A program made the translations under genes and the position numbers. From contig CANJRG010000009.1 in the NCBI GenBank assembly GCA_947476745.1, forward strand, positions 1 through 64,000: a stretch of 64,000 bases of DNA, written 5' to 3'. The DNA is from Acidimicrobiia bacterium. GTDB taxonomy: Bacteria > Actinomycetota > Acidimicrobiia > Acidimicrobiales > CAIXPF01. Of this stretch, positions 8,119-17,192 are shown piece by piece. Position 1 is the first letter of the stretch, and each line of letters begins with the position of its first letter. Below the pieces are notes generated by a model. That model ran no database searches. It saw nothing but the letters and a program-made list of their open reading frames with translations, and was not told the DNA's origin.

Positions 8119-9047
8119 CTGGGGTAGATGAGCTCCTCGGGTAGCCAGCCCGAGGCCCGCAGCTCGCGGTGCAGCCGGGGCAGGTTCCAGCACGGCACGC
8201 CCATGTCGGCATGGTGCGCAAGGTGCAGACCGACGTGGTACGGGACCATGAAGAACCGGGCCAGCGGGCTCTGGCAAACGGCGATGGTGGTCTCCCGCCG
8301 GTCACCCGATCGGGTCATCCCACCGTGCTCGGCGATGGCCCGCAGCCGGTTCGTCACCCGCCATTGGGTGAGGTAGGGACCGAGCCACAGCAGGTACAGC
8401 CACGGCCGGCCGAAGGCGGTGGCCAGCGCCAGCAACCCGAACTGCACGGCGAAGATCCGCAGCGCCACGGGACGGGACCGCGGCTTGCGCAATCCCCGCA
8501 GCAGGCCACGCATGATCTTCCAGCCGGAGATGCCCACCACATCGCGCACCAGCTTCCGGCGCAGCGACGAGCGGCTGATCGGATAACCACGGTAGAGCGC
8601 GAGGTCCGGCTCGTCGGGGCCGAGCTCGTCACGGTGATGTGCCATGTGACCCCGCCGGTACAGCTCGAAGCCGACGAAGGCGGGATAGGACAGCAACCAG
8701 CGGCCGACCCAGTCGTTGACCGCCTTGTTCGAGAACAACGTCCGGTGCACCGCCTCGTGCCCGAGGATGTTCATACACACGATCACCCGGCCGAACAGCA
8801 CGAATCCCAGCACGAAGCCGATGGGGTTCGACAGGACCTCGACCAGGGCGATGATGCCGACGATCTGGGCCGTCAGGGAGATCAACGCCAGCGCGGAGCG
8901 CCCATTACGGATCCGGCGCAGCTCCTCCCGCAGGGGCGAACGTGGCATGGCCCTCTCGGTGAGTCGCTCGGTCGGCAGGACCGCCGGCAACGACGAACAC
9001 ACCGGGACCATACCCTCACGGAACGTTAGATTCAGCGCGGTCGCCAT
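8052..9047 (-). CDS. Membrane fatty acid desaturase family protein
   Basis: 331 aa. The three histidine boxes for a di-iron centre are visible: HEAVH, HMAHH and HLAHH. Hydrophobic segments lie at about residues 50-95 and 205-235. It should insert a double bond or hydroxylate a lipid chain in the membrane; beta-carotene hydroxylase-like activity is an alternative. The start at 9047 gives a cytoplasmic N-terminus before the first membrane hairpin; MPRSPLREE, some 33 codons later, is possible. The 3' end overlaps larC tail to tail by 67 bp. Confidence 0.85.
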   Translation of the reverse strand: MATALNLTFREGMVPVCSSLPAVLPTERLTERAMPRSPLREELRRIRNGRSALALISLTAQIVGIIALVEVLSNPIGFVLGFVLFGRVIVCMNILGHEAVHRTLFSNKAVNDWVGRWLLSYPAFVGFELYRRGHMAHHRDELGPDEPDLALYRGYPISRSSLRRKLVRDVVGISGWKIMRGLLRGLRKPRSRPVALRIFAVQFGLLALATAFGRPWLYLLWLGPYLTQWRVTNRLRAIAEHGGMTRSGDRRETTIAVCQSPLARFFMVPYHVGLHLAHHADMGVPCWNLPRLHRELRASGWLPEELIYPSYRSLWARLSSGPESVGTTPAA

Positions 9048-9149
9048 GGATTCGATTCTGCCCCCACTCCACCCGACGACGCCATCCGCCCCAGGCGGCT
9101 TGGACCTGCCGCCGCTCGGCATCCGCTCCGTGCCGCCCGGCCCCGGGCG

Positions 9150-9181
9150 CGGAACGAGGCCCCCGCTGGGACCTCGTTCCG
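9150..9181 (-). terminator. Hairpin downstream of acyl-CoA dehydrogenase gene
   Basis: A 10-bp perfect stem (CGGAACGAGG with its complement) and a 12-base loop lie 39 bases beyond the stop at 9221. No T-tract follows, so it is only terminator-like. Confidence 0.4.
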
Positions 9182-9220
9182 ACACCTACGAACCGGGACG
9201 GCGCACCGGCCCGAGCGGGC

Positions 9221-10492
9221 TCAGGGACGCGTGAACACCTGCGGCTCGTCGGCGTTGCGGCTGCCACCCATGATCTTGAAGTCCGGGGCGTGCTTCATGA
9301 TCTCGCGGCGGGCGATGGTGAACTTGTGCACCTCGTCCGGGCCGTCGGCGATGCGCAGGGTCCGCTGGTGGGCCCACATGTGGGCCAGCGGGAAGTACTG
9401 CGAAACGCCGCCGGCGCCGTGTACCTGGATGGCCCGGTCGACCACCTTGAGGGTGATGTTGGGGATGGCCACCTTGATGCCGGAGATCTCCGTCGCAGCG
9501 GCCTTGTTGCCCACGGTGTCCATGAGGTAGGCGCAGCGCAACACGTACTCGCGAGCCATGTCGATCTCGATGCGGCTCTCGGCGATCCAGTCCTGGATGA
9601 GGCCCTTGTGGGCCACCAGGGTGCCGAAGGTCGAGCGCTGCAGGGACCGCTTGATCATGCACTCGAGCGCCCGTTCGGCCACACCGATCGAACGCATGCA
9701 GTGGTGGATACGGCCCGGGCCGAGACGAGCCTGGGAAATGGCGAAGCCGCCGCCCTCCTCACCGAGGAGGTTGTCGGCCGGCACCCGGACGTTGTCGTAG
9801 ATGACCTCGGGGTGACCGCCACGGTCCTGGAAGCCGAACACGTGGGGGTCCATGCCGAAGCTGATGCCTGGGCTGTCCTTGGGCACCACGATCATCGACT
9901 GCTGACGGTGACGCGAGGCGTTCGGATCGGTCTTGCCCATCACGATGAGCACCTGGCAACGCGGGTTGAGGGCACCCGAGCTGAACCACTTCCGGCCGTT
10001 GAGCACGTACGTGTCGCCGTCGCGCTCGATGCGCAGCGAAATGTTGGTGGCATCGGAGGAGGCCACGTCGGGCTCGGTCATGGAGAAGGCTGAACGGATC
10101 TCACCCTCGAGCAGCGGGGCGAGCCAGCGCTCCTTCACCCGCTCCGACGCGTAGAGGTTGAGGATCTCCATGTTGCCGGTGTCGGGGGCGGAGCTGTTCA
10201 TCGACTCCGACGCGAAGGGCACCTTACCGAGCTGCTCGGAGATGGGGGCGTAGTCGAGGTTGGACAGCTTGGTGCCGGGCGCACCGGGGTCGAGGTGGGG
10301 GATGAACAGGTTCCACAGGCCCCGCTCGCGGGCAGCAGCCTTGAGCTTGTCCATGATCGGCGGGTAGCTGTTCGAGCCGCCGTCGTGGAGCTGCTCGTCG
10401 TACTCCTCCTCGGCCGGGTAGATGAAGTCGTCCATGAACGACTTGACCTCGACCAGCGTCTGCTGGCCCCTGTCTGTGAACTCGTAGGGCAC
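9221..10492 (-). CDS. Acyl-CoA dehydrogenase (ACAD10/11-like)
   Basis: 423 aa. An FAD enzyme that makes the alpha-beta double bond of an acyl-CoA. Visible features are AFSMTEPDVASSDATN (flavin contact), NGRKWFSSGA, FGTLVAHKG, VHGAGGVSQ and ADGPDEVHKFTIAR, the usual ACAD C-terminal signature in the form found in the long-chain ACAD10/11 branch. The GTG start at 10492 is preceded by AGGGGG seven bases upstream. Sequence around HHCMRSIGVAERALE also fits that branch. The chain-length preference cannot be told. Confidence 0.9.
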   Translation of the reverse strand: MPYEFTDRGQQTLVEVKSFMDDFIYPAEEEYDEQLHDGGSNSYPPIMDKLKAAARERGLWNLFIPHLDPGAPGTKLSNLDYAPISEQLGKVPFASESMNSSAPDTGNMEILNLYASERVKERWLAPLLEGEIRSAFSMTEPDVASSDATNISLRIERDGDTYVLNGRKWFSSGALNPRCQVLIVMGKTDPNASRHRQQSMIVVPKDSPGISFGMDPHVFGFQDRGGHPEVIYDNVRVPADNLLGEEGGGFAISQARLGPGRIHHCMRSIGVAERALECMIKRSLQRSTFGTLVAHKGLIQDWIAESRIEIDMAREYVLRCAYLMDTVGNKAAATEISGIKVAIPNITLKVVDRAIQVHGAGGVSQYFPLAHMWAHQRTLRIADGPDEVHKFTIARREIMKHAPDFKIMGGSRNADEPQVFTRP

Positions 10493-10547
10493 GAGGTAAC
10501 CCCCTGTGTTGTCGACGACGCCGTCACGTTCCGGCCGAAACCGTAGC

Positions 10548-11033
10548 TCAGTTGGCGTCGATGAGCAGCTTGGGGGTGATCAGCAGCTTCAGCACGGCGC
10601 GGCCGGCCGGCTGCAACGACCACGGCGCCTCGAGCTCGAGCACCGCCAGGGCGGCGGTGGGAAACCCCACGTCGGCCCCGCACAGGCTGCGCAGCAGGTC
10701 GAGCAGCTCAGGTTCGTGGCCCACCAGCAACGCCCGCCGGGCACCCTCGGGGACCTCGCGGAGCACCTGCACCACGTCGCCCTCGTAGAGCTCGCGGTCC
10801 GTGGTGACCGGACAGGTGCTGCCCGCCGCGGCCAGGACCCGGCGGGCGGTCTCCTGGGCCCGCCGGGCCGGTGACGCCACGACATGGTCGGGCAGCAGGC
10901 CGCGTCTCGCCAGGTAGCTGCCGACGAGGTTGGTATCGCGCTCCCCACGTGGGGCGAGGGGCCGGTCGAGGTCGGACACCTCCGCCGGCCACGCCGACTT
11001 CGCGTGGCGTAGCAGCAGCAGCTGGCGGTTCAT
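10548..11033 (-). CDS. SixA-like phosphohistidine phosphatase
   Basis: 161 aa. The N-terminal LLLRHAKSAW carries the RHG-type catalytic histidine and arginine of the histidine phosphatase superfamily. VASPARRAQETA and LLVGHEPEL give the second arginine and histidine. SixA removes phosphate from phosphohistidine on phosphotransfer proteins. The start overlaps the stop of the upstream CoA-binding gene (ATGA), so the two are co-translated. A role in dephosphorylating a small phosphometabolite is the alternative. Confidence 0.87.
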   Translation of the reverse strand: MNRQLLLLRHAKSAWPAEVSDLDRPLAPRGERDTNLVGSYLARRGLLPDHVVASPARRAQETARRVLAAAGSTCPVTTDRELYEGDVVQVLREVPEGARRALLVGHEPELLDLLRSLCGADVGFPTAALAVLELEAPWSLQPAGRAVLKLLITPKLLIDAN

Positions 11034-11527
11034 CGGCGGCGGCGTGCGCTCAGCACCCCGGTATCGAACCCGGCGAGGTGCAGGCCCCCGTGGAAGCGGG
11101 CGTGCTCGATCTTCAGGCAGCGGTCCATCACCACGTCGAGCCCGGCTGCGGTGGCAAGTTCGGCGGCCTCGACCGACGTCAGGCCCAGCTGGCCCCAGAA
11201 AGCCTTGGCACCCACGGCGATGGCTTCCTCGGCCACAGCCGGCAGGTCCTCGGCCCGGCGGAACACGTCCACGAGGTCGGGAACCACCGGGAGCTCGGCC
11301 AACGACGCGTACACCGGATGGCCGAGGATCTCCGTCTCGCGTGGGTTGACGAAGTACACGTCGAAATCGGCCGAGGAGCTGAGCAGGTAGGTGGCCACGA
11401 AGTAGGACGGGCGGGCCGGGTTGGAGGAGGCCCCCACCATGGCCACGGTGCGGGTGCGGTCGAGGATCTGCTTTCGCCGGCGGGCGCCCGGCGGGCTCCA
11501 GGTGGTGGAGGACGGCTCGGTGCTCAT
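11030..11527 (-). CDS. CoA-binding domain protein (YccU-like)
   Basis: 165 aa. The Rossmann-type CoA-binding fold is shown by TVAMVGASSNPARPSYFVATYLL (about residues 27-50) and the later VDVFRRAEDLP and FWGQLGL. This stand-alone domain matches the N-terminal part of ADP-forming succinyl-CoA synthetases. Its cellular role is not well known. GGGAGAG lies seven bases before the ATG. Two bases separate it from the metY stop, so it sits in an operon metY - this gene - sixA. Confidence 0.87.
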   Translation of the reverse strand: MSTEPSSTTWSPPGARRRKQILDRTRTVAMVGASSNPARPSYFVATYLLSSSADFDVYFVNPRETEILGHPVYASLAELPVVPDLVDVFRRAEDLPAVAEEAIAVGAKAFWGQLGLTSVEAAELATAAGLDVVMDRCLKIEHARFHGGLHLAGFDTGVLSARRRR

Positions 11528-11529
11528 GG

Positions 11530-12846
11530 TCAGCTCTCCCGTTGGGACGCGTGCAGGGCCTGGTCGAGGTCCCAGCAGATGTCGTCGAGGTCCTCGATCC
11601 CCACCGACAGACGGATCAGGTCGGGGCCGACCCCGGCGGCGACCAACTGCTCGTCGCTCAACTGCTGGTGGGTGGTGGTCGCCGGATGGATGACCAGGGT
11701 TTTGGCGTCACCGATGTTGGCCAGGTGGCTGATCAGCTCCAGCGCCTCGATGAACCGGGCGCCGGCGGCACGGCCGCCCTTGACCCCGAAGGCGAACACC
11801 GCGCCCGGCCCCTGCGGCAGGTAGCGGGCCGCCAGGTCGTGGTAGGGCGACGACGCCAACCCGGCGTAGCGCACCCAGGCCACCGCCGGGTGCTGCTCGA
11901 GCCAGACGGCGACCGCCCGGGCGTTGGCCACGTGGGCGGCCATGCGCAACGGCAGGGTCTCCAGGCCCTGCAGCAGCAGGAAGGCGTTGAACGGGCTGAG
12001 ACATGCCCCGATGTCACGCAGCTGCTCGACCCGCAGCTTCGTGCAGAAGGCGTACTCGCCGAAGTTCTCCCAGAACCGCAGGCCCCCGTAGCTGGCCACC
12101 GGCTCGGTGAAGTGCGGGAACCGACCGTTGCCCCAGTCGAAGGTGCCGGCCTCGACCACCACCCCGCCGAGCGAGGTGCCGTGGCCGCCGATGAACTTCG
12201 TCGCCGAGTGCACCACGATGTCGGCACCGTGCTCCATGGGCCGGCACAGCTGCGGGGTGACCGTGGTGGCGTCCACCACCAGCGGGATGCCGTGCGAACG
12301 GGCGACGTCGGCGAGGCGACCGAGATCGGCCACGATGCCCGAGGGGTTGGCGACGACCTCGGTGAACAGCAGCTTGGTGCGATCGGTGATGGCCGCGGCG
12401 AACGCGTCGGGATCGTCGCCGGGCACGAAGGTGGTCTGCACCCCGAGCCGGCGGAAGGTCACGTCGAACTGGGTGGTGGTCCCACCGTAGAGCGAGGCCG
12501 AGGACACGATGTGGTCGCCGGCGTCGGCCAGGCATGCCACGGTGCAGAACTCGGCGGCCTGACCCGACGAGGTGGCCACGGCGCCGATGCCGCCCTCGAG
12601 CGAGGCCATGCGCTCCTCGAAGGCGTTGATGGTCGGGTTGCCGATCCGGGTGTAGATGCTGCCGTACTTCTGCAGGGCGAACAGGTCCGCGGCGTCCGCC
12701 ACATCCTCGAACACGAAGCTCGACGTCTGGTAGATCGGCACCGCCCTCGCGCCGGTGGCGGGGTCGGGTACCGCACCGGCATGGATCGCCCGCGTGCGGA
12801 AACCCCATGGCCGATCGGACAGCGGACCGTCAGCGGGAGTGCTCAT
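11530..12846 (-). CDS. metY: O-acetylhomoserine aminocarboxypropyltransferase (sulfhydrylase)
   Basis: 438 aa. A PLP-dependent Cys/Met metabolism enzyme that joins O-acetylhomoserine and sulfide to homocysteine. SATKFIGGHG holds the PLP lysine; SSGQAAE and YTRIGNPT are phosphate and substrate contacts. The length of about 430-440 residues and the loop GTFDWGNGRFPHFT favour MetY over cystathionine gamma-synthase. The start at 12846 lies 17 bases inside the end of the livM paralogue, so expression is probably coupled to that transporter fragment. Confidence 0.92.
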   Translation of the reverse strand: MSTPADGPLSDRPWGFRTRAIHAGAVPDPATGARAVPIYQTSSFVFEDVADAADLFALQKYGSIYTRIGNPTINAFEERMASLEGGIGAVATSSGQAAEFCTVACLADAGDHIVSSASLYGGTTTQFDVTFRRLGVQTTFVPGDDPDAFAAAITDRTKLLFTEVVANPSGIVADLGRLADVARSHGIPLVVDATTVTPQLCRPMEHGADIVVHSATKFIGGHGTSLGGVVVEAGTFDWGNGRFPHFTEPVASYGGLRFWENFGEYAFCTKLRVEQLRDIGACLSPFNAFLLLQGLETLPLRMAAHVANARAVAVWLEQHPAVAWVRYAGLASSPYHDLAARYLPQGPGAVFAFGVKGGRAAGARFIEALELISHLANIGDAKTLVIHPATTTHQQLSDEQLVAAGVGPDLIRLSVGIEDLDDICWDLDQALHASQRES

Positions 12847-13972
12847 CCGGGGCACGGTAGTGCGCGACCGACGGGGACGCACCAGCCGCGCGCCGCGCCT
12901 CCTCGATGGGATGGCGGACCTCGACCAGGCTGCTCATCCGATTGCGGATGGCCACCGCCACCCCGGCCGGGGCCACCAGCGTCGTCAGTACGAGGAGGCC
13001 GCCGAGTACCAGCGGGGGGCTGGCGCGCAGGCCCTGGCTCTCCATCAGCCACGGCACCAGGACCAGCAGCAGGGCGCCGATCACCGCGCCGAGCATCGAG
13101 GTGGCCCCGCCGACCATGACCGCGGCGTAGTAGCCCAGGCTCTGGAACAGGGTGTAGCTGTCGGCGCCGACCACCGGGGTGTCGAGCACCAGCAGGCCAC
13201 CGCCGAGCGCCCCGAACGCCGCCCCGAACGCGTAGGCCAGGACCCGGGTCCGCCGTACGTCGATCCCGCTGGTCGCCGCCGAAAGGGCATTGTCGGCCAC
13301 CGCCTTGACCGAGGACCCGATCAGGCTGAACACCACGTTGCGCATGACGATCAGCGCCAGCACCGCGACCGCCACGATCACCAGGTGGTTCCAGCGGTAG
13401 AGCTCGCCGGGTGCGAGCTGCAGCAGCCCCGGCGCATGCATCTCACGCACCAGCGGCAGCCCGCTCGAGCCACCGGTGAACCAGCCGAACCGCTTGACGA
13501 ACATCGGGAACACCACGGCCACGCTCAACGTGACCGGACCGAGGTAGTTCGCCCGGATCCGCAACGCCAGCAGGCCGACCAGACACCCGAAGGCGAAGCC
13601 CACCACCGGGGCCATGGCCAACCCGGCAAGATGCGGAAACCCGTAGCGGCTGACGCTGATCGTCGTGGCGTAGGACCCCAACCCGACGAACACGCCGTGG
13701 CACAGCGACAGCTGGCCGGCCCGGCCCACGACGAACTGGAGCCCGAGCAGGGCCACCCCGAGGGCGACGAAGCGCGACACCAGCCGGGCCTCGATCACCG
13801 GGAACACCCAGGCCAGCGCGGCGACCAACAGAAAGGCGACGGCGATCGAGCCCCCGATGAGCAGCTTCCAACGGGCGGAGCCCTCCACGATCGACAACCC
13901 TCGCCGCCTGGCCGGCGAAGGCCCGTCGAGGCTGGCGGCGTGCGGGGCCGCGCCGGGCTCGACGGCGCTCAT
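12830..13972 (-). CDS. Branched-chain amino-acid type ABC transporter permease (LivM), second copy
   Basis: 380 aa. About nine hydrophobic segments from residue 37 on. LivM-type marks are GRAGQLSLCHGVFVGLGSYATT, VGLLALRIRANYLGPVTLSVA (the loop facing the ATPase) and AAFGALGGGLL. The start overlaps the livH copy's stop (ATGA). No ATPase or intact binding protein is next to it, so it must share LivF/LivG from the 15-21 kb set or be non-functional. It differs strongly from the livM at 17275, so it is an old paralogue rather than a recent duplicate. Confidence 0.88.
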   Translation of the reverse strand: MSAVEPGAAPHAASLDGPSPARRRGLSIVEGSARWKLLIGGSIAVAFLLVAALAWVFPVIEARLVSRFVALGVALLGLQFVVGRAGQLSLCHGVFVGLGSYATTISVSRYGFPHLAGLAMAPVVGFAFGCLVGLLALRIRANYLGPVTLSVAVVFPMFVKRFGWFTGGSSGLPLVREMHAPGLLQLAPGELYRWNHLVIVAVAVLALIVMRNVVFSLIGSSVKAVADNALSAATSGIDVRRTRVLAYAFGAAFGALGGGLLVLDTPVVGADSYTLFQSLGYYAAVMVGGATSMLGAVIGALLLVLVPWLMESQGLRASPPLVLGGLLVLTTLVAPAGVAVAIRNRMSSLVEVRHPIEEARRAAGASPSVAHYRAPDEHSR

Positions 13973-14913
13973 ACCCGCTCGATCCGCTTGGTGCCGAACA
14001 GGCCGGTGGGCCGGAACAGCAGCACCACGACCATCACCAGCAGCGCTCCGGGCAGGCTCAGCTCGGTGCCGATGAACCCGACGTACCCGGCGATCATCGT
14101 CTGGGAGATCCCGATCAGCAGGCCTCCGACCAGGGCACCACCCAGGCTGTCGAGGCCGCCCAACGTGGCCGCCACCAGCGAGAAGATGAGCACCCGGACC
14201 ATCATGCTCGGCTCAAGCAGCACCGTCGGCGCCACCAGGCAGGCGGCCAGGCCGCCGATGGCGCCGGCCAGGGCCCACCCCACCGTCATGATCTGGCCCG
14301 AGCGGATCCCCACCAGCAAGCTCGACGCCCGGTTGCAGGACACCGCCCGGAAGGCCAGGCCCAACTTGGTGTACCTGAGCACCAGGGCCAGCACCACCAG
14401 CACCGTCACGATGGTGACCATCACGCCGACGGCCTGGAAGCGCAACCGGGCCCCGAAGACGTTGATGAAGGACTCCGGGGTGTTCGGGAACAGCGGTTTG
14501 AAGCCGCGGGTGACCGGCCGCCAGACGTACTCGGTGAGCCCGTTGATGACCAGCAGCACCCCGACGGTCATACTGACCACGGCGAACCCGGATCGTTCCG
14601 ACACCCGCCGGATCACGAAGCGTTCGGTGGCTGCCCCGATGAGACCGCCGGCGACGATGGCCCCGATCACCGAGGCCCACAGCGGCCAGGGCGAGAACGG
14701 CACGATGGCGGCGACCAGGCCGGTGCCGGCCAACGCCGGGGTGGCCGGGGTGGACAGCACCAGGGCGACGTAGGCCGATGCCGTGGCCATCTCCCCCTGG
14801 GCGACATTCAGCATCCCGGTGGCGCGGTAGACGATCACCAGGGCCAGCGCGATCGAGCCGTAGATGATCCCGTTGGAGAGCGCATCGAAGCAGCGTTGCA
14901 GGAACAGTGCGAT
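13969..14913 (-). CDS. Branched-chain amino-acid type ABC transporter permease (LivH), second copy, apparent ATC start
   Basis: 314 aa if started at ATC 14913. LivH features: YRATGMLNVAQGEMATASAY near the N-terminus, NRASSLLVGIRSGQ (ATPase-facing loop) and ATLGGLDSLGGALVGG. An in-frame TAG sits at 14923-14925. The first ATG/GTG after it is the GTG at 14838, which would remove 25 conserved residues (ALFLQRCFDALSNGIIYGS matches the other LivH). TAGGCT-CGGTCC-ATC has exactly the -10 spacing of other leaderless genes here, supporting ATC as the start codon. An error in one base (ATG read as ATC) would give the same picture. Confidence 0.75.
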   Translation of the reverse strand: MALFLQRCFDALSNGIIYGSIALALVIVYRATGMLNVAQGEMATASAYVALVLSTPATPALAGTGLVAAIVPFSPWPLWASVIGAIVAGGLIGAATERFVIRRVSERSGFAVVSMTVGVLLVINGLTEYVWRPVTRGFKPLFPNTPESFINVFGARLRFQAVGVMVTIVTVLVVLALVLRYTKLGLAFRAVSCNRASSLLVGIRSGQIMTVGWALAGAIGGLAACLVAPTVLLEPSMMVRVLIFSLVAATLGGLDSLGGALVGGLLIGISQTMIAGYVGFIGTELSLPGALLVMVVVLLFRPTGLFGTKRIERV

Positions 14914-14919
14914 GGACCG

Positions 14920-14925
14920 AGCCTA
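14920..14925 (-). promoter_or_regulatory. -10 hexamer TAGGCT before the ATC start of the second livH
   Basis: TAGGCT-CGGTCC-ATC: a TAnnnT hexamer with six bases to the proposed start. The TAG is also the in-frame stop that closes the frame upstream. Confidence 0.5.
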
Positions 14926-14926
14926 C

Positions 14927-15157
14927 TCACGTGTCCTCCGACACAGGAATGGCAAGACGGAAGCCGGCTGCGAAACCGGTCGGAGCCGACGGCTGCGGGA
15001 TGCCGCGCTGGTTCAGCTTGTCGTAGGTCTTCATGGTCGGGCCGGAGCCCAGGGTGATCTGGGCGAAGACCTTGTCCTTGTCGATCAACTCGTCGACGAG
15101 CGGGATGGTCCGGGTCGGGTCGGCGGCCCCCATCAAGTTCATCCGCGAACGACCCAC
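14927..15157 (-). pseudogene. Remnant of a LivK-type substrate-binding protein gene
   Basis: An open stretch of 76 codons, of which about 50 (TRTIPLVDELIDKDKVFAQ, MKTYDKLNQRGIPQP) match an internal part of the intact LivK at 15372-16976 with roughly 80 percent identity where aligned. It has no signal peptide, lipobox or C-terminal domain, and after GIPQP the similarity is lost. It ends at TGA 14927-14929. It is the relic of a binding protein that once belonged to the second livH-livM set. Confidence 0.8.
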
Positions 15158-15202
15158 GGACTACCGGCTCGTCACCGACACCGCAAGGGCGGTTCCCTGA
15201 CG

Positions 15203-15238
15203 CGTGATATCCGGTGGCCTCGGCCACCGGATATCACG
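15203..15238 (-). terminator. 17-bp hairpin downstream of livK
   Basis: A perfect 17-bp stem (CGTGATATCCGGTGGCC and complement) around two central bases, 134 bases after the livK stop. It is a strong structure without a T-tract. The rest of the 15158-15371 gap shows no gene; a 13-base CGTTAC-G-GTAACG palindrome lies near 15270. Confidence 0.55.
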
Positions 15239-15371
15239 AATGTCACAGGAACGTTGGGGATCCCTGACGTTACGGTAACGAATTACCCCTCACGTCAGGT
15301 GAGGTCAGGTGCCGGCCCGACAGGCGGGCCGGCCACCCGGTCGGTTCAGCGAAGGTGTCGGTCCACCTCGA

Positions 15372-16976
15372 TCAGGCGCACAGTCCCTTGCTCTGGTCCC
15401 ACTTGCAGTTCTTGGACTTGCCCGACAGGTCGATGAGAGCCCCGGCATCCACCCAGGTCTCGGTCTTGGCGTCACGGGTCTGGTAGACGCCGCCTTCGAT
15501 CAGGTACGAGTCCTTGTTGCCGTCCATGTTGAACCTGATCCCGTCCAGCGTGTATGGGTGGGTCATGTTCAGGTTCCGGATGGCGTTCATGAGGTTGGTC
15601 CGGGTCAAGCCGCCGGGCAGCGCCGAGGCGACACGCAGTGCCTGTTCCTGGGCCCAGGCGAAGAAGTAGCCCGAGCCGAACGAGCCCGAAGCCTTGTAGT
15701 CAAAGCCGGCGGCCTTCAGTTCGTCACGGGCGAACTTGATGTAAGGGTCGTTGTCGAACGCAGGTGAGTTGAGGTCCTTGATACCGCCCTGGACGATGTA
15801 CCAACCGTCGGCGCCGGCGTTGCCGACCTTGTCCTTGCCGACGAAGCTGATGGCACCACACACCGACGGCTGGAAGCGGTACTTCACCTTCTCGTTCATC
15901 CCGTTGTTGGCCGCTTCCTGGATGGCCTGGGTGCAGGAGGTACCGGCGGTCATGGCGATGAAGATCGTGCAGTTCTTCGACGCCAGGGTGGTCATCGGGT
16001 CGGTGATGGTCGGAGCCGACGGCTCGATGGTCTCCGTCACGTAGTTGATGCGGCTCTTGATCGGCGATTGTTCCTTGTACGCCTTGAACCCGGCGTCGTA
16101 GGACTTACCGAAGTCGTTGTTCATCACCAGGGCGCACACCGTGATCTGCCCGTTGTTGGGCGCCATCTTGTCGGCGTTCTGCTCGATGAACGCACCCCAC
16201 AGCACCGCCTCGGTGTTGTAGGCGAGCTGCTGGCCGGTGGTCCACGGGTGGCCGTCGGGGTCACCCCAGGCCGGGTGGCCGGTCTGGGAGAAGGGCTGCG
16301 GCACGCAGCGCTGGTTCATCTTGTCGTAGGTCTTCATCGTCGAGGGCGAGCCCAGGGTGATGATGGCGAAAGCCTTCTCCGAGTCGAGCAGCTCGTCGAC
16401 CAGCGGGATGGTCCGGGTGGCGTCGTAGCCGTCGTCCTTGACCACGAACTTGATCATGCGGGTCTTGCCGGTCGAGTCCTTGACGCCGCCGGCCTTGTTG
16501 ATGTTGTCGGCCCGGATCTGCATGACCCTGGCAATGTTGCCGTAGTCGGCGAGCGTGCCGGACTGGGCGGTGGTGTGGCCGATCTTGATCTCGGTGTCGG
16601 ACACGCCCTCGGTGTCGGTCCAGCCGACCGGGCACTTCGACAGGTCGATCGCGAAACCGTTGGTGCCGGTGAAGGTCTTCCCGTCGGCCGATTTTGCGGC
16701 CTTGGAGTCGGTGATCTTCTTGACGACCGCGTCGCGCTCCTTGGCCCACAACGCTTCCCATTCGGCCATCGAAGTCGGCTTGGGCGGGGCCGTGGTGGCG
16801 GTGGCACCGGCACCGGTGGTCGTTGCCTTCAGCGCGTCCTGGACACCGGTCTTCACTCCGGCATCGACGGTTCCCCCGGTCGATGCCCCGTCATCCGAAC
16901 CGCCACCGCAACCGGCGGCGATCAGCGACAACCCGACGACTGCGGCGCCGACGCTTCGCTTCTTCGAAAAGGTCAC
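15372..16976 (-). CDS. livK: Branched-chain amino-acid type ABC transporter substrate-binding lipoprotein
   Basis: 534 aa. The N-terminal sequence with LSLIAAGCGGG is a lipoprotein signal and lipobox, so the protein is anchored outside the membrane. A low-complexity linker of Gly/Ser/Thr leads to the periplasmic-binding fold (type I): SDTEIKIGHTTAQSGTLADYG, RTIPLVDELLD, SKNCTIFIAMTAGTSC. The family binds Leu/Ile/Val, amides or related ligands. The GTG start at 16976 follows AAGGGGAAG. It lies downstream of livM with a hairpin between, so it may be made at a different level from the permeases. The ligand is unproven. Confidence 0.88.
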   Translation of the reverse strand: MTFSKKRSVGAAVVGLSLIAAGCGGGSDDGASTGGTVDAGVKTGVQDALKATTTGAGATATTAPPKPTSMAEWEALWAKERDAVVKKITDSKAAKSADGKTFTGTNGFAIDLSKCPVGWTDTEGVSDTEIKIGHTTAQSGTLADYGNIARVMQIRADNINKAGGVKDSTGKTRMIKFVVKDDGYDATRTIPLVDELLDSEKAFAIITLGSPSTMKTYDKMNQRCVPQPFSQTGHPAWGDPDGHPWTTGQQLAYNTEAVLWGAFIEQNADKMAPNNGQITVCALVMNNDFGKSYDAGFKAYKEQSPIKSRINYVTETIEPSAPTITDPMTTLASKNCTIFIAMTAGTSCTQAIQEAANNGMNEKVKYRFQPSVCGAISFVGKDKVGNAGADGWYIVQGGIKDLNSPAFDNDPYIKFARDELKAAGFDYKASGSFGSGYFFAWAQEQALRVASALPGGLTRTNLMNAIRNLNMTHPYTLDGIRFNMDGNKDSYLIEGGVYQTRDAKTETWVDAGALIDLSGKSKNCKWDQSKGLCA

Positions 16977-17192
16977 GATTTGCTTCCCCTTTTGGTAGCG
17001 CTGCCTGTGAGTGCTTTCCCCACAGCCAGTTGATGACTGATGTCACAGTCCGTGAATCTGACCATACGGCAATGCGGCGGGAATGTCCGATCACGTCCGA
17101 GAATTTTCCGACCACCCCGCCTCGCTCACCCCGTCTCGCTCACCCGGCCCACCTGACGTCGGTGTAAGCCTGCGCGGCGGGCTGGAAACGCG

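Noticed and set aside
14835-14930. GTG at 14930 behind GGAGG as the start of the second livH, implying a frameshift
   Set aside because: That GTG is out of phase with livH and its SD spacing is only four bases; the ATC start on a leaderless transcript explains the same region without a frameshift. A one-base error is kept as an alternative.
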